NCBI GenBank assembly: GCA_945788545.1
Contig: CALZMK010000018.1
Coordinates: forward strand, 1-11,844
Origin: an uncultured Prevotella sp.
GTDB taxonomy: Bacteria; Bacteroidota; Bacteroidia; Bacteroidales; Bacteroidaceae
DNA length: 11,844 nucleotides
Direction of reading: 5' to 3'
This document shows, piece after piece, positions 6,461-11,844 of the stretch. How positions within the stretch are numbered: position 1 is the stretch's first letter; every line of letters starts with the position of its first letter. The translations under genes and the position numbers were made by a program. Under the pieces are notes generated by a model. That model worked only from the letters and a program-made list of their open reading frames with translations, did not search any database and was not told the DNA's origin.

Positions 6461-7420
6461 ATGACAAAACGTACATTCAACATATTAGTTGGATTAACTC
6501 TCATTTTAGGTTTGTTGTGGTCATGCCACAGCAAACCTAAAAATGGTAGAACTGATACCTATTCATCGGGCACGATGTCATTTGCTTCCGACGAGAGTTT
6601 CAGTCCTATTATCGAAGAGATGAGGGAAGTGTTTGAGCACACCTACCCTCAAGCAACAGTAAAGCCCATATACACCAATGAGCTCGACGGCATCAATATG
6701 CTGATGAAGACAAAGGTGTGGCTTACAGTTGCAGCCCGACGACTGAGAGAAAGTGAAGTGAAGAACTTCTCCGACCGCAAGTATATCGCACGCAGTATTC
6801 CTATTGCATACGACGGTTTGGCACTCATCGTCAACAACGAAAATCCCGACACCTGCATCTCTATAAAGGACATCAAGAGAATCTTGGGTGGCGAAGTGAC
6901 AAAATGGAATGAGGTTTTTCCGCAAAGCAAACTGGGAACATTTGATGTCGTATTCGACAATGCAAAGTCGAGCACTGTGCATTTCTGCGTTGACAGTATC
7001 TTGGGCGGCAAACCAATCAACAGTCCGAATATTGAGGCTGTGAAAAAGAGCGAGGAAGTTATCAATTATGTATCGACACATAAAGATGCAATAGGAATTA
7101 TTGGCAGCAACTGGCTCAACGACGCACGTGACACAACAAACGTGACATTCAAAAAGAACATCCGTGTGGTATCGGTATCAAGACTGGACGAGGCTACGCC
7201 AATGAACAGTTGGAAACCCTACCAATATTATATATATAACGGCAACTATCCACTGGTGCGCACAATCTACGCACTTCTGACAGACCCGAGGCAGGGGCTC
7301 CCATGGGGATTCGCCAACTTCCTTCAGTCGCCCATCGGACAGAAGATAATCTTCAAAGCCGGACTTTTGCCAGCACGAGGCAATATGGCAGTGAGAGAAG
7401 TGGTGGTAAATAAAAATTAA
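6461..7420 (+). CDS. PstS-like periplasmic-binding-fold lipoprotein
   Basis: A 319-residue predicted lipoprotein: a hydrophobic signal (about 6-20) ends in LLWSC, making C22 the lipidated residue. The mature part resembles the PstS-type PBP-like domain: GTMSFASDESFSPIIEEM (38-55), SIPIAYDGLALIVNNENP (112-129), ISIKDIKRILGGEVTKWNE (133-151) and GIIGSNWL (212-219). The two ligand loops are unusual. Where classical PstS has R(E/D)xGSGT, this protein reads FDNAKSST (165-172), without the arginine, and the segment before VAARRL has no obvious binding aspartate. Phosphate binding is therefore doubtful. No pstC, pstA or pstB lies nearby. Three bases separate it from tonB. I infer an envelope role tied to the TonB motor, perhaps binding another ligand or a protein partner. 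Confidence 0.8.
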   Translation: MTKRTFNILVGLTLILGLLWSCHSKPKNGRTDTYSSGTMSFASDESFSPIIEEMREVFEHTYPQATVKPIYTNELDGINMLMKTKVWLTVAARRLRESEVKNFSDRKYIARSIPIAYDGLALIVNNENPDTCISIKDIKRILGGEVTKWNEVFPQSKLGTFDVVFDNAKSSTVHFCVDSILGGKPINSPNIEAVKKSEEVINYVSTHKDAIGIIGSNWLNDARDTTNVTFKKNIRVVSVSRLDEATPMNSWKPYQYYIYNGNYPLVRTIYALLTDPRQGLPWGFANFLQSPIGQKIIFKAGLLPARGNMAVREVVVNKN

Positions 7421-7463
7421 AGAATTAAAAAATTAAAGGATTATAGGATTAAAGAATTCAATA
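7416..7463 (+). repeat. 8-base-period A/T microrepeat before the TPR gene
   Basis: Five units of the form ATTAAARR, one with a single change (ATTATAGG), plus a decayed sixth (ATTCAATA), fill the junction. The array starts two bases before the pstS-like stop codon and ends six bases before the TPR start. The first 28 bases are identical to 709-736 before ribBA. No promoter element is visible, so the downstream gene probably belongs to the same transcript. Confidence 0.85.
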
Positions 7464-7469
7464 TTGATT

Positions 7470-8897
7470 ATGAAAGCAATTAAATACGTAATGATGGGAG
7501 CATTGATGCTAGGCATCGGTACTCCAGTGTTCGCCCAGACAGGCGACCCAAATGCAGACAAAGAGGCAATCACCAAGATGATCAAGAACAAGGCGGGTGA
7601 CTTGGCAGAACAGAGCAAGAAGTATGCCAAGAAGTACAAGAAGAACACCGATGTGCTTCTCGCCATGTCGAAAGCCTATTTTGAAGTGAAGGACACAGCC
7701 AATGCACGCATCATGGCAGAGAATGCCCTCAAGGCCGACAAAAAGTGCGCAAAGGCATTCATCGTCCTCGGTGACATCCAGGCTCTTAACGACGATGGTG
7801 GTGCAGCTGCCCAGCAGTATCAGCAGGCAATATACTTCGACCCGAAGGATCCTGAGGCTTACTACAAGTATGCCAACGTATATAAGAAGGTAAGTCCATC
7901 AGAGGCTGTTGCCAAGTTGGAGGAACTCCGTGCACATCGTCCCGACATCGCAGTTGACGCCCTTGCCGGACGTATCTACTACACATCAAACAAGTTTAGC
8001 AATGCCATCGACTGCTACAACAAGGCATGGGCACAGAAAGACAAGATGGAAGAGCGTGACATCCGCGACTTCGCCATGGCATACTATCTGACAGGTAAGG
8101 CTGCCAACGCCCTTGAAGTTGCCAAGTACGGATTGACCAAGGCTCCTCGTGATGCAGCCTTCAATCGTTTGGCATTCTTCACCTCTACAGACACCAAGCA
8201 GTATGACCAGGCTCTTCAGTATGCCGATGCCCTCTTCAACAAGAGCGACAGTGCCAAGTTCTCTTACTTCGACTACACCTATTATGGCAATGCCCTGAAG
8301 GGAGTTAAGAGATACGATGAAGCTATCGAAAGCTACAAGAAGGCCATCGAACAGGAGTTTGACTCAAAGGACAAGAAGGCTGGTGTGATTAAGACTTTGT
8401 CAGACGCATATAGTGAGATTGAGGACTACGCCGCTGCTATCAAGTATTACGAGCAGTATCTTGCAGAGTATTCAACTCCTACAGCTACTGACCACGCAGG
8501 ACTTGCACAGCTCTACTACTATCAGGCAAGTAAGTTGGCAGGCGACGAAATGATAGCTTCACTGAAGAAGTCAGACGAACTCTATCAGAAACTTGGCGAG
8601 AAATATGCCGATGCCATTGAGTATGCCACATTCTGGCGTGCACGCGTTAACAACGCAATGGACAACGACCAGAAGAATGCTTATGCCAAGCCTCACTACG
8701 AGAAGCTCATCGACCTCTACAGCTCTCGCACCGAGCTTAACAACTCAGACAAGAGCCGTCTGAAGGAAGCCTACCTCTACCTCATCTCTTACGAGGCACG
8801 TATCGCAGACAATATGGCAGCAGCAAAGACTCTTGCTGAGAAGTTGATTCAGCTTGATCCTGAGAATGCAGTTGCCAAGCAGGTTCTCGGAATGTAA
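7470..8897 (+). CDS. Secreted tetratricopeptide-repeat protein
   Basis: A 475-residue protein with a signal peptide (MKAIKYVMMGALMLGIGTPVFA, likely cut after A22), so it is periplasmic or attached to an envelope complex. The mature part is almost wholly helical repeats; TPR-like units are clearest at about 61-92, 95-127, 129-160, 163-194, 268-301 and 306-338, with weaker ones to the C-terminus (AAAKTLAEKLIQLDPENAVA). TPR arrays bind proteins; no catalytic motif is seen. I chose the ATG at 7470 because it gives a clean signal peptide; a TTG two codons upstream would only add two residues. It is last in the exbB operon, 49 bases after the PstS-like gene. Its place suggests a scaffold for the TonB motor or the lipoprotein, but no direct evidence fixes a partner. 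Codon use resembles exbB (T- and A-ending prolines). Confidence 0.85.
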   Translation: MKAIKYVMMGALMLGIGTPVFAQTGDPNADKEAITKMIKNKAGDLAEQSKKYAKKYKKNTDVLLAMSKAYFEVKDTANARIMAENALKADKKCAKAFIVLGDIQALNDDGGAAAQQYQQAIYFDPKDPEAYYKYANVYKKVSPSEAVAKLEELRAHRPDIAVDALAGRIYYTSNKFSNAIDCYNKAWAQKDKMEERDIRDFAMAYYLTGKAANALEVAKYGLTKAPRDAAFNRLAFFTSTDTKQYDQALQYADALFNKSDSAKFSYFDYTYYGNALKGVKRYDEAIESYKKAIEQEFDSKDKKAGVIKTLSDAYSEIEDYAAAIKYYEQYLAEYSTPTATDHAGLAQLYYYQASKLAGDEMIASLKKSDELYQKLGEKYADAIEYATFWRARVNNAMDNDQKNAYAKPHYEKLIDLYSSRTELNNSDKSRLKEAYLYLISYEARIADNMAAAKTLAEKLIQLDPENAVAKQVLGM

Positions 8898-8906
8898 TAG
8901 ATAGAA

Positions 8907-8935
8907 TATCGGGGGATAGCAATTATCCCCCGATA
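8907..8935. terminator. Perfect 12-bp G/C-cored hairpin after the TPR gene
   Basis: TATCGGGGGATA (8907-8918) pairs perfectly with TATCCCCCGATA (8924-8935) around a five-base loop (GCAAT), nine bases after the stop codon. No T tract follows on either strand, so it may protect the mRNA 3' end or assist the true terminator 30 bases on. Confidence 0.6.
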
Positions 8936-8951
8936 ATAAAATAAGATTGGA

Positions 8952-8963
8952 CTTATTAATAAG
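8952..8963. other. 12-base perfect palindrome
   Basis: CTTATTAATAAG is exactly self-complementary and sits between two strong hairpins. It may be the T-rich tail of the minus-strand terminator or a chance A/T palindrome. Confidence 0.35.
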
Positions 8964-8966
8964 AAT

Positions 8967-9006
8967 AAGGGCTGGCATCCGAAGATGTCAGCCCTTTTAG
9001 TTTTTC
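8967..9006. terminator. Strong bidirectional intrinsic terminator
   Basis: A 13-bp stem (8967-8979 with 8984-8996, one G-T wobble) around a CGAA loop has a core of AAGGGCTG pairing with CAGCCCTT. On the plus strand TTTTAGTTTTTC follows, ending the exbB-TPR operon. On the minus strand the stem is followed by ATTCTTATTAAT, so it can also end the ferredoxin transcript, whose stop codon is 21 bases away. Confidence 0.85.
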
Positions 9007-9017
9007 AAAAGCCTCAA

Positions 9018-9188
9018 TTAAGCGGGCAGGCTGATTGCCTCAGAAGGACAAACATCTGCGCAAGTACCGCACTCAGTGCAGGTATCAGGGTCAATTGAAT
9101 ACTTTTCGCCTTCAGAGATAGCTCCAGAAGGACACTCATCGATACATGTACCGCATGCGATACAATCGTCACCAATTACGTAAGCCAT
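9018..9188 (-). CDS. Small 2[4Fe-4S] clostridial-type ferredoxin
   Basis: A 56-residue acidic electron carrier. The start (MAYVIGDDC) and stop are unambiguous. Two cysteine motifs are complete: C9-x2-C12-x2-C15-x3-C19-P and C37-x2-C40-x2-C43-x3-C47-P, each followed by S-x-A-I. In this family the first three cysteines of one motif and the last of the other hold each cubane cluster. The length is normal for the family. It would serve low-potential reactions such as 2-oxoacid:ferredoxin oxidoreductases, fitting an anaerobe. It is a single-gene unit, convergent with the TPR gene across a shared terminator and divergent from the PorT-like gene. Confidence 0.96.
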   Translation of the reverse strand: MAYVIGDDCIACGTCIDECPSGAISEGEKYSIDPDTCTECGTCADVCPSEAISLPA

Positions 9189-9238
9189 ATTACTTTCTTT
9201 TTTAAATTAATAAATGTGTTTACTATGAAATAGTGATG

Positions 9239-9246
9239 CAAAAGTA
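9239..9246 (-). promoter_or_regulatory. -7 promoter element for the ferredoxin gene
   Basis: Read on the minus strand this is TACTTTTG followed by CA, matching TAnnTTTGCA. It lies about 50 bases before the ferredoxin ATG. No good TTG is found 18-21 bases upstream, so the -33 part is weak. The 17 bases 9237-9253 recur exactly at 11747-11763 at another promoter. Confidence 0.5.
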
Positions 9247-9262
9247 CAAAAAAGATTTGAGA

Positions 9263-9282
9263 AATACCACATTTTAGGTATT
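9263..9282. promoter_or_regulatory. Small inverted repeat between divergent genes
   Basis: AATACC (9263-9268) is the reverse complement of GGTATT (9277-9282), with eight bases between. It lies upstream of both divergent transcripts, where the ferredoxin -33 element should be, so it could be an operator. It is short enough to be chance. Confidence 0.3.
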
Positions 9283-9285
9283 CTT

Positions 9286-9312
9286 TTTGCTTAATTTAAT
9301 ACAATATACTTG
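9286..9312 (+). promoter_or_regulatory. Weak promoter candidate for the PorT-like gene
   Basis: TTTG (9286-9289) and TATACTTG (9305-9312), the latter one base off TAnnTTTG, are separated by only 15 bases rather than 19-20. This is the best candidate on the plus strand before 9352, but it is poor. Confidence 0.25.
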
Positions 9313-9351
9313 AAAGATATACGTTTTATATAGTAAAAGGACGAAAAAACA

Positions 9352-10095
9352 ATGAAAAAGATAATATTAACTCTTTTATTGACAGTGACGACAATAGTGG
9401 CTTCGGCACAGGAAAGACTTGTGGAAAACAAGCCATATATCGACCTGCGACCACTACACTTCGGTATCGTTATAGGATTCAACGCCCAAGACATAGAATT
9501 TGAAAACGTGGGACCTCAGACTTACATCCGTGAAGACGGCAGTCAGGTGACACGCACCATAGTATGCGATGCGAGCAAATGGAATCCTGGCATATCGGTG
9601 GGAGTGCTTGCCGACATGCGACTGAGCGATTATCTAAATCTACGAATAACACCGACAATGCATTTCGGTTCGAAGTATCTCACCTTCCGCGACCTCGACA
9701 ACGTTAACGAGACAGGAAAGGCACGCACCGAGACGCAAGAAATGAAAAATACATATATCAGTTTCCCTGTTGATTTGAAGTTTAGCAGCAAGCGTCAAAA
9801 CAACTATCGTCCGTACCTTCTTGCAGGTATCAACCCCATGATCAACCTAACATCGAAGGATCAGGACATCGTGCAGTTGAAGCGATTCGACACGATGATA
9901 GAGATAGGAGTGGGTTGTGACCTCTATCTGCCTTTCTTCAAACTAATACCGGAATTGAAGTTCTGCTATAGTCTCTCGAATGCTCTCGACAAGGGCCATG
10001 CGTCCCAGCTGAAAGACGACACACTAAAGGAAATGGCCGGCAGTGTGCGTGCCGGCCATTCAAAGATGATAGTTCTATCCTTTTATTTCGAGTGA
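9352..10095 (+). CDS. porT: PorT-family outer-membrane beta-barrel protein
   Basis: A 247-residue protein with a signal peptide (MKKIILTLLLTVTTIVASAQ, cut after A19). After it, NKPYIDLRPLHFGIVIGFN resembles the N-terminal region of PorT, an outer-membrane protein required for type IX secretion in Porphyromonas gingivalis. Alternating hydrophobic strands follow (PGISVGVLADMRLSDYLNLRITP, FPVDLKFSS, PYLLAGINPMINL, MIEIGVGCDLYL, LIPELKFCYSLS), ending in MIVLSFYFE, a final strand rich in aromatics. Length and strand pattern fit an eight-stranded barrel. The general beta-barrel family (outer membrane protein beta-barrel domain) is the safer call; PorT itself rests on the N-terminal motif and length from memory. 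No other type IX secretion gene is in the window. Its 3' end overlaps the converging nucleotidase gene by 13 bases. Confidence 0.72.
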   Translation: MKKIILTLLLTVTTIVASAQERLVENKPYIDLRPLHFGIVIGFNAQDIEFENVGPQTYIREDGSQVTRTIVCDASKWNPGISVGVLADMRLSDYLNLRITPTMHFGSKYLTFRDLDNVNETGKARTETQEMKNTYISFPVDLKFSSKRQNNYRPYLLAGINPMINLTSKDQDIVQLKRFDTMIEIGVGCDLYLPFFKLIPELKFCYSLSNALDKGHASQLKDDTLKEMAGSVRAGHSKMIVLSFYFE

Positions 10096-10943
10096 CAATT
10101 CTCTTCGAGGTTTATCGTGAGTTTACCCACATAAGCCCCGAGATTGCCGTTCTGGTCAACAGGAACCTTTTTCCCGTCGATGTCTGTGGCATATTCAAGA
10201 CGCTCCATGAAGGTGTGTGAATGTCCGCCGAGGATGAGGTCAACATTCCTTGTGGCGGCGAAGACATGATTATCGTCGATATACTTAGGCCATAAATCCC
10301 AGCCAGTATGCGAGAGACATATTATTAGGTCGCACTTCTCCACATTGCGCAGATAGTCAGCCGTTTCCTGTGTCGCCTTAATGGGGTCGATATAACGCAC
10401 TCCATTAATTGCGTTTTCCATAACAATGCCCTTTAGTTCGGGAGCGAGACCAAACACACCTATCTTTACCCCATTCCTCATGATAGTGATCCATGGTTTG
10501 ATGAGTCCCTCGAGTACCGAGCCCGTGAAATCATAATTGCAGCACACCAATGGGAAATTAGCCATTTTGGCAAGTCGGGCCAAATTGTCCATACCATTGT
10601 CAAACTCGTGATTACCAAGAGTGGAGGCATCATAACCCATGGTGTTCATCACTCCCACCTCTACATCACCCTTGAACATGGTGTAGAAGGGCGAACCTTG
10701 CGAGAAGTCACCACTGTCGAACAACAGAAGGTCGGGAGACTTCCGCCTTTCCTCGGTGATGAGGTTCATTCTTCTGACCACCCCACCCTTTCCAGCTACG
10801 ATAGAGTCCTCGAAAGTGCTCTTCAACGGAAGAATCGTACTATGAGTATCATTCGTGTGCAGTATCACCAACTGTTTCTTCTCTTGTGCATTTCCAGCTA
10901 ATACTAAAAGCAAGAAAGCAAAAAATATAGATAACCTTTTCAT
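10083..10943 (-). CDS. Secreted metallophosphatase (catalytic half of a 5'-nucleotidase)
   Basis: A 286-residue protein with a signal peptide (about 1-19, cut after NA). It is the calcineurin-like phosphoesterase domain of UshA-type 5'-nucleotidases, which release phosphate from nucleotides in the periplasm. Dimetal ligands are all visible: D32 and H34 in HTNDTH, D79 in GDFSQGSP, N111-H112 in GNHEFDNG, H212 in LSHTG, and H241/H243 in GGHSH. The substrate-binding C-terminal domain that normally follows in the same chain is absent; it is encoded by the gene immediately upstream in the operon (10968-11729). The start codon is preceded by AGGA within a 14-base tandem repeat. The last codons overlap the PorT-like gene on the other strand, so no terminator can lie between them. 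It may act alone or with the neighbouring domain. Confidence 0.92.
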   Translation of the reverse strand: MKRLSIFFAFLLLVLAGNAQEKKQLVILHTNDTHSTILPLKSTFEDSIVAGKGGVVRRMNLITEERRKSPDLLLFDSGDFSQGSPFYTMFKGDVEVGVMNTMGYDASTLGNHEFDNGMDNLARLAKMANFPLVCCNYDFTGSVLEGLIKPWITIMRNGVKIGVFGLAPELKGIVMENAINGVRYIDPIKATQETADYLRNVEKCDLIICLSHTGWDLWPKYIDDNHVFAATRNVDLILGGHSHTFMERLEYATDIDGKKVPVDQNGNLGAYVGKLTINLEENCHSK

Positions 10944-10973
10944 TCCTAATTCCTCATTCCTAATTCCTCATTC
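10941..10973 (-). repeat. 14-base tandem repeat joining the two nucleotidase genes
   Basis: Read on the minus strand, AGGAATTAGGAATG occurs twice in tandem (10968-10955 and 10954-10941), preceded by a partial copy GAATG (10973-10969). The finer period is seven bases, GAATKAG. The stop codon of the upstream gene and the start codon of the downstream one both fall within the repeat, and each copy supplies an AGGA and an ATG. Confidence 0.9.
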
Positions 10974-11729
10974 AACAATTACTCTTCCTTCCACCTGTGG
11001 ATTCACCTTTATACCATGATTCATCATATAGGTGAAGTATTTTGCGATTACCTCCCTGGCATTGTAAGTCTTGTCATCAAAGCCAACATAATCCGTTTTC
11101 TTCTTGAAAGCAAGCATCTTGTCATTACCCTGGGCAAGGAAGTCGTTGGTGGCAATGCGGTATTTCTTTTTCGGTTTTATGTCTTTACCATTGAGCTTTG
11201 CCGACTTGAGTTTGCCGTCCTTTGTAAACACCAGTTTTACACCCTTACTAACACACTCGCCACCTGTGGATGCCATTTGAGAGAATAGTTCGATGAGTGC
11301 CTCACCGGTAAGCGAGAGAAAGCAAATCTTGTTCTCGAAAGGCGATACCGACATCACGTCACCATAGGTCACGTCACCAGCAGCCATCGGCGAACGAATT
11401 CCTCCGATGTTATACACCCCCACATCAACCTTCTCTCCGCATAATTCACCCGACCACAGCATAATGTCGGCCAAGAGATTGGTCATCCTGCTCTCTGGTT
11501 TTTCAATCTCGGCAGCACATTCCATCCTACCCACGACAGGCGACATGATACTGTCAATCACATTATAATACGGAACGATAAAACGAGCAGTGGCATTATC
11601 CTTACAAAAGTCGTAAGTAGAATCCACCGTCAGTCTTGTTCTCTCCACCCCCACGACATGGTATTTCTGAGCGGAGACAACTGTTGCTATCATACAGATA
11701 GTCAGCGAAAGAAGCAAATTTTTCCTCAT
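10968..11729 (-). CDS. Secreted 5'-nucleotidase C-terminal-domain protein
   Basis: A 253-residue protein with a signal peptide (MRKNLLLSLTICMIATVVSA, cut after A20). The mature chain corresponds to the C-terminal, substrate-binding domain of UshA-like 5'-nucleotidases and no metallophosphatase domain is present. Family motifs: SRMTNLLADIM (80-90), VGVYNIGGIRSPMAAGDVTYGD (from 103) and SVSPFENKI (127-135), whose F131 and N133 sit where UshA has its base-binding Phe and Asn. TNDFLAQGNDKM (194-205) corresponds to the usual N-(D/S)-F-x-A-x-GGDGY loop, but GGDGY is altered to GNDKM. A consensus promoter lies just upstream, so this is the first gene of the operon, with the catalytic-domain gene 24 bases downstream. 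On its own it should have no phosphatase activity; I infer it pairs with, or binds ligand for, its neighbour. Confidence 0.9.
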   Translation of the reverse strand: MRKNLLLSLTICMIATVVSAQKYHVVGVERTRLTVDSTYDFCKDNATARFIVPYYNVIDSIMSPVVGRMECAAEIEKPESRMTNLLADIMLWSGELCGEKVDVGVYNIGGIRSPMAAGDVTYGDVMSVSPFENKICFLSLTGEALIELFSQMASTGGECVSKGVKLVFTKDGKLKSAKLNGKDIKPKKKYRIATNDFLAQGNDKMLAFKKKTDYVGFDDKTYNAREVIAKYFTYMMNHGIKVNPQVEGRVIVE

Positions 11730-11748
11730 AAATCATCAAATTACAGTG

Positions 11749-11779
11749 CAAAAGTACAAAAAACCGCTGAAAACACAAA
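11749..11779 (-). promoter_or_regulatory. Consensus promoter for the nucleotidase operon
   Basis: On the minus strand TTTG (11779-11776), 19 bases, then TACTTTTG (11756-11749) followed by CA: a near-perfect Bacteroidota promoter. The start site would be near 11743, giving a leader of about 15 bases before the ATG at 11729. Confidence 0.8.
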
Positions 11780-11795
11780 AAAAACACAAAGAAAA

Positions 11796-11826
11796 TTGCA
11801 TAATCCAATAAAAAGTATTACCTTTG
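11796..11826 (+). promoter_or_regulatory. Consensus promoter for a gene beyond the right edge
   Basis: TTG (11796-11798), 20 bases, then TACCTTTG (11819-11826) followed by CA. Transcription would begin near 11832 and run out of the window. It is divergent from the nucleotidase promoter, with only about 16 bases between their -33 elements. Confidence 0.7.
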
Positions 11827-11844
11827 CACCCGCTTTTCGGCGTA

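Noticed and set aside
6578..7081. 167-residue minus-strand frame opposite the PstS-like gene
   Set aside because: Shadow of the sense gene; Cys- and Val-rich composition, no motif and no promoter.
7464..7469. TTG start two codons before the TPR gene's ATG
   Set aside because: It lies in the degenerate end of the microrepeat and adds only two residues before a complete signal peptide that begins at the ATG.
10941..10973. 14-base repeat as a phase-variation switch for a coding frame
   Set aside because: The repeat lies between the stop and start codons, so a copy-number change alters spacing only and does not shift either reading frame.

Overview
The window looks like chromosomal DNA from a Bacteroidota bacterium, most likely order Bacteroidales and Prevotella-like. 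The reasons are: Bacteroidota-type promoters (TTG, about 19-20 bases, then TAnnTTTG) with A-rich leaders instead of strong Shine-Dalgarno sites; a TonB whose N-terminus has the family form NNWVDLVFEGRNKEYGAY; two consecutive exbD genes; a PorT-like outer-membrane barrel; and a fused RibBA. The genus is an inference. No mobile element, CRISPR array, tRNA or rRNA is seen.

Layout, left to right. (1) Positions 1-1972, plus strand: the 3' end of an LptF/LptG-type permease gene, a 50-base A/T microrepeat, then ribBA (riboflavin synthesis). (2) 2079-3272: an aspartate-type PLP aminotransferase behind its own promoter. (3) 3282-3478: a control region in which a long interrupted inverted repeat overlaps a consensus promoter. 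(4) 3479-8897: a tight six-gene operon, exbB-exbD-exbD-tonB-PstS-like lipoprotein-TPR protein. It encodes a proton-driven TonB motor plus two cell-envelope proteins of unknown role. (5) 8907-9006: stacked hairpins ending in a strong bidirectional terminator. (6) 9018-9188, minus strand: a 56-residue 2[4Fe-4S] ferredoxin, divergent from (7) 9352-10095, a PorT-like beta-barrel protein. (8) 10083-11729, minus strand: a two-gene operon holding the two halves of an UshA-like 5'-nucleotidase as separate secreted proteins, with the C-terminal-domain gene first. (9) 11749-11826: two divergent consensus promoters, one for the nucleotidase operon and one for a gene beyond the right edge.

Most genes are housekeeping or envelope functions. 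The parts that repay attention are the TonB operon with its PstS-like protein, in which classical phosphate ligands appear replaced; the split nucleotidase in reversed domain order; the inverted repeat over the exbB promoter; and three short-period microrepeat tracts that each fill a gene junction just before a start codon.
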